DNA of 15,859 bases from Jimgerdemannia flammicorona (Eukaryota; Mucoromycota; Endogonomycetes; Endogonales; Endogonaceae): the NCBI GenBank assembly GCA_003990745.1, contig RBNI01003437.1, positions 1 through 15,859 of the forward strand, given 5' to 3'. The position numbers and the translations under genes were made by a program. Within the stretch, counting starts at the first letter, position 1, and each line of letters begins with the position of its first letter. Under the pieces are notes generated by a model, which was not told where the DNA came from, searched no databases, and was given only the letters and a program-made list of their open reading frames with translations. Shown piece by piece: positions 1-7,572 of the stretch.

Positions 1-361
1 GTAGCAGATAATGGTTCTTGACTGTGATCTTGTTGAGTGCTCGGTAGTCTATGCACATTCGCAGAGTATCATCCTTTTTCTTGACAAATAGGACTGGGGA
101 GCCAAAGGGTGACTTGCTTGGTTGAATGGCTCCTCACTCAATGAGTTTGTTGAGTTCCTTCTTAACTGCTTCAATTTCAAGTGGAGATATATGGTACATT
201 TTCTTCTTAGGTATAGCTGCATCAGGTACCAACTTGATTTCATGGTCATGGTCTCTTGAAGGTGGTAGGCCAGATAGTTTGTCTGGGAAGACATCCTTGT
301 ACTTGTTCAGTAGTAACTTGATGCTTTCACTAATTGATAACTTCTTGTCTTCTTTCTTTGG
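1..361 (-). pseudogene. Reverse transcriptase, N-terminal part, cut by window edge
   Basis: This is the start of the gypsy RT, the RNA- and DNA-dependent DNA polymerase of the element. After a connecting stretch ending YKDVFPDKLSGLPPSRDHDH, the standard RT entry follows: Leu/Ile-Glu, then a stop (TGA at 134-136), [20 protein letters not shown], and [16 protein letters not shown] running into the left edge. The stop sits before GAIQPS, where related elements often have Arg or Lys. The catalytic YxDD box, RNase H and integrase would lie outside the window. The frame is identical to Gag, dUTPase and protease, so a single fused Gag-Pol frame is likely. Confidence 0.92.
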
Positions 362-364
362 TCA

Positions 365-832
365 GATCAGTACCACAAAGGCACAGATAGCTTTCTTGAG
401 GGCCTTCTTGAACTGAATTTCCGAAAGAGTAGCAATTGGGGTTCTTGTCTGAGTCTTGTCTGGCTTGATGATAATGTTGGCTCCATCCTGAATCAAGGTG
501 ACTTCATTCTTGGTCCAATCAATCTGAGGGTTGTGCCGTGTAAGCCAGGGTTTGCCTAGGATCAGGTCATGGTCTCCTAGTGGTGCTACCTCGAAATCTA
601 AATGTTCCCAGTACTTCTGGATCTTGAGGGGAAGTTTAGCAGCAATTGAGTCAATTGATAAGGTGGTGCCATCTGCAGTGACAACTCCACCATTCTTGCC
701 AGCTGGTTTGGTAAGAATCTTGAGCTTGTCGATGAGGTTCTTGTTGATGAAGTTCCCAACAGCTCTGCTGTCTATGAGAACATCTAGTTCTTGTCCCTTG
801 ACTAGACCTTTGAAGATGAGCATTGAATTGGC
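365..832 (-). pseudogene. Retropepsin-like aspartic protease, catalytic Gly replaced
   Basis: The protease would release Gag and Pol products. The domain follows the dUTPase in the same frame after a TGA at 833-835 and reads openly for about 150 codons to a TGA at 362-364. The active-site motif appears as LIDSRAVGNFI; the catalytic Asp codon is at 770-772, but the family motif Asp-Ser/Thr-Gly has Arg for Gly (764-766), which should abolish activity. The C-terminal half carries the usual gypsy block ILGKPWLTRHNPQIDW. The change fits a single G-to-A transition, like the stops nearby. Identification from these two blocks and the position between dUTPase and RT is firm. Confidence 0.88.
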
Positions 833-859
833 TCAGTTCTCGGCTATACTTGTAACTTT

Positions 860-1255
860 GTCAGTGCTGCCAAAGCCTTTCTGATCTCACTTGGTTGAGG
901 ACAGCTTGGTGACTTCTTTGACAACTGGTAGGGTGGCTTGCTTCAAAATGAGCTGTGCGATTCTGTCACCTTCATTGACAATGTATGGCTGGTTCTTGTG
1001 ATTGACTAGCAGGACTTGCATTTCGCCTCAGAAGTCAGGGTCAATGACTCCAGCACCAATATCCAATGAGTGCTTGAAGCTGAGGCCAGATCTTGGTGCA
1101 ATTCTTACATAATGTTCCTTGGGGATTTCGACTGAAAGGCCAGTTGGAATGAGCCTTCTCTCATGTGCCGGAATGGTGACTTGTTGTACTGCTTGAAGGT
1201 CCAAACCAATGGCTCCTTCTGACTGTGCTTGAGGGATCTGGGCCTTGGGGTTGAC
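860..1255 (-). pseudogene. dUTPase (DUT) domain of the gypsy polyprotein
   Basis: dUTPase hydrolyses dUTP to dUMP and pyrophosphate and so limits uracil incorporation into new cDNA. The trimeric-family motifs occur in order on the minus strand. Motif 1 is GAIGLDLQA near 1215. A TIPAHERRLIPTGLSVEIP-type strand segment follows. Motif 2 is APRSGLSF near 1090. Motif 3 is GVIDPDF-stop-GE, with TGA at 1028-1030. Motif 4 is EGDRIAQLI near 960. Motif 5 is a stop (TGA at 887-889), then DQKGFGSTD ending at 860. In both broken motifs the stop replaces the arginine conserved in the family, so CGA to TGA is the simplest history. The domain is about 130 residues, normal for the family. It lies between nucleocapsid and protease in the same frame as both, a position like that in betaretroviruses. 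The assignment is strong; activity is excluded by the stops. Confidence 0.9.
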
Positions 1256-1258
1256 TCA

Positions 1259-2305
1259 CATGAAATTGAGTACAACTTCTTGTTCAACTGGTTGACCTTG
1301 AGTGTTTTTGGACAGGACCAGAATCCTCTTTGGTTCAGCAGTTTTCTTGGGACATTTGGTTGCAATGTGGCCAGGCTGATGGCAAAAGAAGCAGGCTCCA
1401 GCCTTCTTGAGACACTCCTTTTCCTCGGGGGTAAGCTTGCCTTTCTTGTTCTTGTCAATGGTATCTAGATCCATGGGGGCACGTCCAACAGTTCTGACTT
1501 TAGGTTCCTCCCTTCTGTGGTTGTTGTTGTTGTTGAAAGGTGGTCTCTTCTATTCGAAGTGGTGACCATAGGTGATGACATCAAACCTATCAGCAATTTT
1601 CATTGCTGTATCTAGGTCCTTGGGTTCTTCTAGTTCGACACGAACTCGGGTTTGACCTTTCAGGCCTCGGATGTACTTGTCAACCTTCTCGTCTTCAGTG
1701 ACATGTGGTAATTCTAGCAGGATTGACAGGAATTGTGCATTGTATGCTTACACAGACTTGAGTTGTTTGACATTTGCCAGACAGTCTCATGTGGCCTTAG
1801 TGCTGTTGACTGGTTTGAATTGGCCTTGAATGGCATCAGAGAATTCGCCCCAGTTCTTGATTCGGCCAGAGAATTTGGTATTCTGGACATGATTTCGCCA
1901 CCAGATTGCAGCATTCCCTCGGAGGAGTGTGGCAGCAAATTGGACTAGTGTTGCTTCTTCCAAATTGGTCAGCTCTCCATATTGCTCCAATTGGAAAAGC
2001 CAGGCATCAGTAGACAGTTCTCCTCTTTGACCATCAAAGGTGTCAGGCTTCTGAGGCTTGATAGTGACTGCTGTTAGATGTATTGATGTCGGTAGAGGTG
2101 TGGAGGTATGAGCAGAGGCCTTGCTTTCCTTTCTTTCTATGCATTCTTGAAGTTGGGCAATCTGAGCTAGTGCATTCTGCAAAAGACTCTCGATGGCCCC
2201 ATTTGACTGAGTTGGGTTTTGCTGTTCCTCTTCTTCTTGCTGATTGTATGAGGCATTGCCTGGACCGTAGATACTGTATGAAGGGTTCCACCCATTGTCC
2301 TCCAT
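1259..2305 (-). pseudogene. Gag polyprotein (capsid and CCHC nucleocapsid), three in-frame stops
   Basis: Retrotransposon Gag forms the particle and binds the element RNA. The start is the ATG at 2305, which opens directly after the leader that follows the primer-binding site. The N-terminus is rich in Q, N and E (about residues 10-60). It is followed by a typical gypsy capsid (Retrotrans_gag-like) segment with PDTFDG near residue 85, a DAWLFQLEQY block, AAIWWRNH and a W-GEFSDAIQGQF block. A zinc knuckle of the form C-x2-C-x4-H-x4-C lies at 1352-1393 (CFFCHQPGHIATKC), preceded by an Asn/Arg-rich basic stretch. Stops fall at 1787-1789 (TGA), 1748-1750 (TAA) and 1550-1552 (TAG), with the frame intact across all three. 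The TGA at 1787 sits where this family usually has an Arg-Asp pair, so it probably derives from CGA. A further TGA at 1256 lies at the Gag/dUTPase border and could be a genuine Gag terminator, although the decay explanation fits equally well. Confidence 0.9.
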
Positions 2306-2354
2306 AGTGTTGTGACTGATATCTTGAGAGGTATCTTGATAAGGCTGGGTGTAA

Positions 2355-2371
2355 CTTCACCACTGCTACCA
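2355..2371 (-). other. tRNA primer-binding site (initiator Met type)
   Basis: On the minus strand, two bases after the LTR end, the sequence reads TGGTAGCAGTGGTGAAG. It begins with TGG, the complement of a tRNA CCA end, and TGGTAGC is the usual start for sites primed by initiator Met-tRNA. The exact tRNA is inferred; the position right after the LTR is the main support. Confidence 0.75.
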
Positions 2372-2492
2372 AGTGTAATGATTCTAGTTTCTAATTGAGG
2401 AAGTGACTAGTTCTGGTAATCCTAAGTAGTTCGAAGAGATACTAAGGGTTCAAGTATTCTCAAAGGATTTCTGAGAGAAAATATTCTGAAGC

Positions 2493-2498
2493 TTTATT
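2493..2498 (-). terminator. LTR polyadenylation signal
   Basis: AATAAA on the minus strand, 17 nt downstream of the TATA box. A compact TATA-AATAAA spacing is also seen in the long LTR-like repeats of this window. In the 3' LTR copy it would end the transcript; the AT-rich context makes chance occurrence possible. Confidence 0.45.
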
Positions 2499-2515
2499 CA
2501 TGAGAACAAAGGGGA

Positions 2516-2523
2516 TATTTATA
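2516..2523 (-). promoter_or_regulatory. TATA box of the LTR promoter
   Basis: TATAAATA on the minus strand, about 254 bp inside the U3 end of the LTR and about 210 bp upstream of the Gag ATG. It is the probable promoter for the element's genomic RNA. Confidence 0.6.
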
Positions 2524-2777
2524 CAAGATCTGAAAGAAGGATCCAGAAGGATCTGAGAAATCAAAGGAAAATGCCAAGAGGAAAGTTCTTGGCAAAGATG
2601 ACAAATGATGATGAATAAAGTTCTACAAGTTTCCAGGACATTCAGTGACTAACTAAATAAGTACTAGTTAATGCTCGGCGCCAAGAAGGGGATTTCTAAG
2701 TATGTGGAAAGTGCCGGAAGGTTATAGAATATTCAAGAAAGACAGAGAAAAGAAATAAACTATGCTAAAATGTTACA

Positions 2778-3900
2778 AGATCCTTATCCTTCAGGATTAC
2801 AAAATCACAAAGTAGGGAAAGCTCATAATAATGTTGATGTACTTTCCTACCAACTCTAATAAACCAGAAGAAGGATGGACTATGAAACTATACTCTAAAG
2901 AAAGCCCCTCAGACCATTAAAGCACAAGAAGATCTCATTTAAAAAGGATACTAGAATGCCCACCAAGAATAGACAAATATAGAAGAAAAGCTGCAAACAA
3001 TATACCAACATTGGTCCAATCTCAGAACATAAGTCCAAGATATATATACTTAAGAAATGTATCACCTACTAGAAGTACCAAGGAAGAAAGAACTATCAAG
3101 CACTACTACAATCAATCATACCACCAGACAATATCTTTCAGAGATGGAGAGTAGATATAATTGGACCTCTACTAGTTACACTAAGAAGAAACAAGTATAT
3201 CCTTATATTTGTGAAATATCTGACCAAGTGGCCTGAAGTTTTCCCAATGGAAATTGCAGTTATAGGACTCCTCCATGGACTCACACTCAGATATAGACCT
3301 CCAGAAGAACCTATCTCTAATCAAGGCACAGAATTCATCAACTACATAATCATAAGTTATGCCCAAATTCACAAGATCCATCTTAAACAGACTACCCTCA
3401 GATCAATGGTATGGCAGAACAAATGAATCAGACGATCAAGAAAGAACTTGTCTGAGTCAATCCTACTAACTGAGACCTCTGCTTATCTGAGTTCCTATGG
3501 GAAATTCAGAACACCCCTACTGTCTCTACTAAACAAAAGTCCTTTGAGATGATATTTTCCAAGAAAACCAGAACTACTGACCATGAGAACCTCAGAGACC
3601 TCTTCAAGAAGGCAGAATAGTTATATAATCAAACAAGTTCAGATTATCACAACCCAAGAGAGACAAAAGAAGTACTATGATCAGAAGCAGAAAGATCAGA
3701 AGATCAAGATTGGAGATCAAGTACTAGTTTGGAGAAGTATAATTGAAATGAACTTTGCTGCCAAACTGGAACCCAAATGGGAAGAATCTTATCTTATATA
3801 CAATATCAGAGAAACCAGCATCTATTTAAGAAGTATAGATGGACAAACCCTGAGGACACCAGTACATATCAACCACCTCAAGATATATCTCTTTCTATAA
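2778..3900 (+). pseudogene. Ty3/gypsy pol remnant: RNase H tail and integrase
   Basis: Plus-strand pol tail of a second gypsy element, degraded by frameshifts and stops. At about 2800-2850 it reads VGKAHNNVDVLS, the end of gypsy RNase H (usually GKANxxADALSR). At about 2940-3090 a broken HHCC zinc-binding region is traceable (AHQE..., HWSNLRT, then EMY where CxxC is expected). The integrase core has RWRVDIIGPL with the first catalytic Asp at 3154-3156, FVKYLTKWPEVFPM, and SNQGTEF, in which the second Asp is Asn (3319-3321). After a frameshift it reads INGMAEQMNQTIKKEL with the catalytic Glu at 3417-3419. Asp-to-Glu spacing is about 98 nt instead of about 108, so a small deletion explains the shift. 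The C-terminal domain (3583-3900) keeps GDQVLVW and KLEPKWEESYLIYNI, the GPY/F-type module. No chromodomain is seen. Inactive. Confidence 0.88.
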
Positions 3901-4455
3901 TATAAACTAGACAATTGACCAGTATCTCTAAACTCTTATCTTGAGTTCATTCCAATTACTTCCAGTACTCTTACTACAATTTTACCAAGCCAATGGAAAT
4001 CTCCTCCAACTAATCCAGACCTATCAGAAGAACCTCACTCTGGTCAGACATTTACTATAAGTCCACTAGCTATAGGCCTACAATATATGTAATTAGAGAG
4101 CAGTTACAGAACCTCTAGCCCTAGATATAATCTACATCAGAAATTCCACTGGTCTGATCTGAAAAACACTGCTGCTGTAGATAGATTATATATATACAAT
4201 CTACAAATAAACCACCCCAGTACTGATACAGACACAGTTCTCTAAATAATATATAATAAATGAATCCTATCACCTATCTGAGTATCATCAACTATATCAA
4301 AATTCTGTTTCCAGAGGAAGAAAAAGAACTTATTAAATAGAGTAACTCTGATCCAAACAAAGATAACAGTTCAGATATTGATGCCAAAGATGCTTATACA
4401 TACTAGGATAATGACTAAAGAATAGTCTGAGGACAGACCATCCTTTAGTGGGTAC
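3901..4455. other. Non-coding stretch between integrase remnant and LTR-like repeat
   Basis: The sequence is AT-rich with dense stops in all frames. It would correspond to the 3' end of the gypsy remnant before its LTR, but I see no convincing polypurine tract and no reading frame. Nothing else was recognised. Confidence 0.5.
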
Positions 4456-4605
4456 TGATATAATGAGCAGCAGAATTATACTGCTAAAATCATAAATTAG
4501 CCACATACAATATTTAGTATACTAAGCAACTAAGACTGCTTTACTGAATCAATCTGTATAATTAGCCAGAGATACCAGAAATAGTATTTTTATCTATACC
4601 AGTCC

Positions 4606-4650
4606 AGTATACTGTACTCAGTACACTGTATCAGTCTAGTATACTGTACT
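4606..4650. repeat. 32-bp direct repeat with palindromic core in U3 of copy A
   Basis: AGTATACTGTACT occurs at 4606-4618 and again at 4638-4650. Between them lies the related, partly inverted AGTACACTGTA. AGTATACT is itself palindromic, so the segment can form hairpins. The equivalent place in copy B holds an unrelated 20-bp tandem repeat. Confidence 0.7.
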
Positions 4651-4720
4651 ATCCAGGAATACTTATCATAGATAGTAATCTATAATTAGCCATATAGCAA
4701 CCAGATAGCAACCATAACTA

Positions 4721-4729
4721 TATAAAATA
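4721..4729 (+). promoter_or_regulatory. TATA box of LTR-like repeat copy A
   Basis: TATAAAATA, followed 17 nt later by AATAAA at 4747-4752. The same pair with the same order is conserved at 6366-6374 and 6392-6397 in copy B despite heavy divergence, which supports a U3/R boundary here. Confidence 0.5.
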
Positions 4730-5067
4730 CCCCAGAGATAAGAGCAAATAAACCTCAGTCTGAAAAGTTCCAAATAAAAAGACAAGTCTACATACTATAC
4801 TTTGAGGGATATGCCTGCCAAAAGCCAATTGATCCAGGAAGGATTGCAACATTTAGGAGAAATGCTTGCTCTAAAGCCACTACTAGAAGATTGTGAGCTT
4901 TGCTATTTCCACTCCAGTCCACTTTCTGAAAAAAAGAATGAGTCTGTTTTTCAGGAGAAGTCTATAATGTTTTTGGTTCACTTGCTAGATAAGCCTAAAG
5001 AATCTACATCTTCTACCATTTTCAAGTTATATGCTGCCATTCCCAGAGAGCCTGATCCTTGTCACCA

Positions 5068-5150
5068 AGTCAGTCTTCTGATGCAACTTTGCAGTAGAGT
5101 CAGTCTATCAATGTAACTCTGTGTAAATGAAGCCAGTCTTTGATATAACT
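5068..5150. repeat. About 30-bp tandem repeats (AGYCAGTCT units), copy A
   Basis: Units starting AGTCAGTCT or AGCCAGTCT lie at 5068, 5098 and 5131, each followed by a TGATRYAACT-like half, with a period of 30-33 bp. The same unit is repeated more often in copy B (6849, 6898, 7018, 7049 and 7081). Confidence 0.7.
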
Positions 5151-5211
5151 TACCAAGAATCCACTATCCAAGTTATTTCCCAGAAGTCCACTGATTCAGG
5201 AAGAATCTATA

Positions 5212-5336
5212 TCATCTAAGTTATCTGAGTTATCTAAGTTTTCTGAATCATCTAAGTTATCTGAGTAATCTGAGTTATCTGAGTTATCCAAATTGTCTGA
5301 GTCATTCAAGTTATCTGAGTTATTAAGTTATCTGAT
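5212..5336. repeat. 9-bp tandem array, about 14 units (TTATCTGAG)
   Basis: The units are in near-perfect 9-bp register from 5212: TCATCTAAG, TTATCTGAG, TTATCTAAG, TTTTCTGAA and so on to TTATCTGAT at 5336, with one unit shortened to 8 bp at 5320. All three frames would give simple peptide repeats, but no coding frame supports one. The homologous place in copy B (about 7120-7165) has only a few imperfect units, so the array expanded or contracted after the copies separated. Confidence 0.85.
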
Positions 5337-5738
5337 ATTCCCAATAAGCTGCCAATTCAGGAGAATCTGTACCAAATTGAGTTATCTGTCAAAATCATAT
5401 AAGAAAACCACTCACACTACACAGAGATCATCATACAGAAATTGTATACTTTTAGAAACAAGATTATCATGCAGAAATCACATAAGGAACCTATCATACT
5501 ATATAGAGATTGCCACTACTCAAGAAGGAAACTGCTAAATTGCTAATCACTACTACACCCAGAGAACTTTCCCAATAAGGAAATTGACCATTAGATCCAG
5601 ATTGACTATTATACTACTAAACACTAATAAGGAATCTTAGAACATTTGGTTGCTTTTGACAAAGTAACTGGGGGCTCAAGCCAAACTACATCAACCCCCA
5701 ACCTTGTAATTTACCTCCATTGAGCTGGGCATATTACA

Positions 5739-6055
5739 ATATATACATATTACTATATTCTTACTAATAGAATTATAAATATATAATAAAGTTATAAATT
5801 TCTCTAATAATAAAAAGTGCAAATATATAAGCTGTAGATAATAAATATAAATTATTTATTAAGAGAGATATTTAGAAACTAATATCTCTATAAATATTTC
5901 TTTTAATTAATATATATAATATATTTAATAGAAATAAGAATAATAATTTATTATTATAGAAATAAAAAACAAAGCTAAAAAAATTAAAATAACTTTATAA
6001 AAATTCAAAATATTAGATCTTAGAGATATATTTTATTTTTTAGGTATATAATTAT
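5739..6055. other. AT-rich spacer between the two LTR-like copies
   Basis: About 317 bp, overwhelmingly A and T, with TATATA and AATAAT runs and no reading frame. It separates two same-orientation long repeats. It is probably sequence driven to low GC by repeat-directed mutation; no function can be assigned. Confidence 0.6.
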
Positions 6056-6210
6056 TGTGATGAGCTAGTAGAAATACATACCAAATTACTATCCAAATTA
6101 GTCACTATAATTTAGCTATATACTATATCATGAGTACTAGGCAATAAGAACTACCCTACTATATCAGCTTATATAAATAATCCAGATAGCCAAAAAAGGA
6201 AACATTATGG

Positions 6211-6310
6211 GACATTGAAGGTCTCCTTGAGACATTGAAGGTCTCCTCAAGACATTGAAGGTCTTCTTGAGATATTGAAGATCCTTCTGAGATCATAAAG
6301 ATTACCTCTC
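6211..6310. repeat. 20-bp tandem repeat, four clear units and a decayed fifth
   Basis: GACATTGAAGGTCTCCTTGA at 6211-6230 is repeated exactly in register at 6231, 6251 and 6271, with a poor fifth unit at 6291. The last units show G-to-A and C-to-T changes. It lies about 60-150 bp upstream of the TATA box of copy B, a typical place for duplicated LTR enhancer elements, and is absent from copy A. Confidence 0.85.
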
Positions 6311-6365
6311 CTTATAAATAGTAATCTATAGTTAGCCATATAGTAACCAAATAGCAACTAACTTA

Positions 6366-6374
6366 TATAAAATA
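6366..6374 (+). promoter_or_regulatory. TATA box of LTR-like repeat copy B
   Basis: TATAAAATA with AATAAA at 6392-6397, colinear with copy A. Conservation in a strongly mutated repeat is the only support. Confidence 0.5.
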
Positions 6375-7017
6375 TCCCAGAGACAAGAGTAAATAAACTT
6401 TAGTTCAAAAAGTTCAAAAGTAAAGACAAGTCTGCCTACTATACTTCAAGAGATATATCTGCTAAGGGCTACTTAATCTTAAAGAAAAAGGATTATAACA
6501 CTTAGGAGAAATGCCCACTCTAAAGTCACTACTAGGAGATTGTAAGCTTACTTTCTACTCCAGTCCACTTTCTAATATAAAGAAGTCCACTATATTTTTG
6601 GTTCACTTTTTAGATAAGCTAGAAAAGAAGAGTCCAAAAGGTTGAAATATAAACCAAGCAAAAGCCACTAAGATTGTAAGCATTGGTTCTCTTTTCCCCA
6701 CTCTGGTCTACTTTCTGATATAAAGAATAAGTCCAAGTTCAAGAGTATTAGCCACCCAAGTTTGAGTGAAGAACTTTGCTGCCATTTGAAGAGAAATCTG
6801 CCACTTAAGGAATAAGCTACCATTTTTAAGAAGTCTTTCTTGTCATAAAGCCAGTCTACTAGATACAACTTTGCAGTAAACTTATTCATACAAATAAAGC
6901 CAGTCTTTGATGTAACTTTGCCAAGAGACAAATCTACACTATTCAAGAAGTCTACCAATTCAGAAGAAATCCACATTATCTGTCATTTTCAAAAAGTCTG
7001 CCAGCATTCCAACACAA

Positions 7018-7105
7018 AGCCAGTCTATTTAATACAATATTGCAGTAAAGCCAGTCTATGATATAACCTCATATAAACAAAGCCAGTCTTTGATATAACT
7101 TTGCT
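7018..7105. repeat. About 31-bp tandem repeats (AGCCAGTCT units), copy B
   Basis: Three consecutive units start at 7018, 7049 and 7081, with a period of 31-32 bp. Two more isolated units lie at 6849 and 6898. The consensus is AGCCAGTCT, a variable few bases, then GATATAACTTTGC. They match the units at 5068-5150 in copy A. Confidence 0.7.
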
Positions 7106-7572
7106 AAGAATCTGTACTATCTGAGTTATCAAGTTATCTATCATCCAAGTTATCCACCAAAATGAGTTATCTGCCAAGTCATATAAGAAATTTGCTCATA
7201 AGATCATTACACAGAAATTACATAAGGAGCTCATTGTGCTATACAGAGATCATCCTATATAAGGAATCTACTCTCACTACAAAAGATCATTATGCCAGAA
7301 ATTGCATACTTTAAGAGATTATTGCACTACATAAAGATTGTCTACTATTACTGATATACAAATTACCACTATATCTAAGAAATGTCTCAATAAGAAAATC
7401 TGCCAGAATTGACCATTGTATCTATATTTGATTATTATACCACTAAATATCAACAAGGATACCTGGAATTATAAAATATTTTGTTACTTTTTAACAAAGT
7501 AACTGAGGGTTCAAGCTAAACTACATCAACTTCCAATCTTGTAATTTGCCTCAATTGAGCTGGCACATTATA

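Larger units (their letters stand above)
1..2777 (-). mobile_element. Ty3/gypsy LTR retrotransposon with dUTPase domain, 5' part, decayed
   Basis: Read on the minus strand this gives, in order, a 404-bp LTR, a tRNA primer-binding site, Gag, a CCHC zinc knuckle, a dUTPase domain, a retropepsin-like protease and the first part of reverse transcriptase; the rest lies beyond the left edge. From the ATG at 2305 to position 1 the coding frame never shifts, but nine stops interrupt it: TGA at 1787, 1256, 1028, 887, 833, 362 and 134, TAA at 1748 and TAG at 1550 (lowest coordinate of each). This is point-mutation decay rather than indel decay, so the element is fairly recent but silenced. Its LTR abuts a plus-strand gypsy RNase H remnant at 2778, which suggests nested insertion. 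dUTPase-bearing Metaviridae have, as I recall, been reported from basidiomycetes such as Phanerochaete; this is not a claim about the species here. Confidence 0.93.
2374..2777 (-). repeat. 5' LTR of the dUTPase gypsy element
   Basis: The 404-bp segment has inverted termini: the plus strand begins TGTAATG at 2374 and ends GTTACA at 2777. The inner end lies two bases from the primer-binding site. On the minus strand it holds a TATA box (2516-2523) followed by AATAAA (2493-2498), the expected U3-R order. The outer edge is placed by the terminal inverted repeat and by the resumption of gypsy RNase H sequence at 2778. The partner LTR and the target-site duplication are outside the window, so the outer edge is not independently verified. 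Confidence 0.75.
4456..5738 (+). repeat. Long LTR-like direct repeat, copy A
   Basis: A segment of about 1.28 kb recurs in the same orientation at 6056-7572 with roughly three-quarters identity by eye, interrupted by indels. Shared blocks include GTAATCTATA-TTAGCCATATAG, the TATA region, AAAGACAAGTCT, CACTCCAGTCCACTTTCT, the AGCCAGTCT repeats, ACAAAGTAACTG and the end block CTTGTAATTT-CCTC-ATTGAGCTGG. The edges are approximate: the start is TGATATAATG and the end is near ATTACA. A TATA box and AATAAA in plus orientation, and the position downstream of a plus-strand integrase, suggest the 3' LTR of that gypsy element. It could also be a solo LTR of another family. The short plus-strand open frame at 4802-5116 within it has no family resemblance and is probably fortuitous. 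Confidence 0.6.
6056..7572 (+). repeat. Long LTR-like direct repeat, copy B
   Basis: Second, longer copy (about 1.5 kb) of the repeat at 4456-5738. Homology is traceable from TGTGATGAGC at 6056 (copy A TGATATAATGAGC), through TACTAGGCAA and the TATA/AATAAA pair, to the end block CTTGTAATTTGCCTC and GAGCTGGCACATTATA. Extra length comes mainly from additional AGCCAGTCT units (6849-7105) and a 20-bp tandem repeat in U3. With no internal coding region between the copies, B is best read as a solo LTR or a remnant of a second insertion. A very short internal domain (317 bp), as in a TRIM-like element, is the alternative. Confidence 0.55.

Noticed and set aside
134..1789. TGA read as tryptophan (alternative code or mitochondrial origin), since in-frame TGAs dominate
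   Set aside because: TGG is used as Trp in the same frame (for example the Gag WW block), two TGAs sit on conserved Arg positions of dUTPase, and TAA and TAG stops also occur. CGA-to-TGA decay is simpler.
4802..5116. 104-codon plus-strand open frame
   Set aside because: It lies wholly in the LTR-like repeat, is broken in the homologous copy B, and has no recognisable domain.
5212..5336. Coding repeat (tandem peptide) from the 9-bp array
   Set aside because: The register is broken by an 8-bp unit, and stops in the surrounding frames leave no credible protein.
6211..6310. CRISPR array (20-bp repeats)
   Set aside because: Units are directly contiguous with no spacers, inside an LTR-like repeat of a eukaryotic transposon cluster.
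6668..6976. 102-codon minus-strand open frame
   Set aside because: It sits inside LTR-like copy B across repeated units, with no family resemblance.
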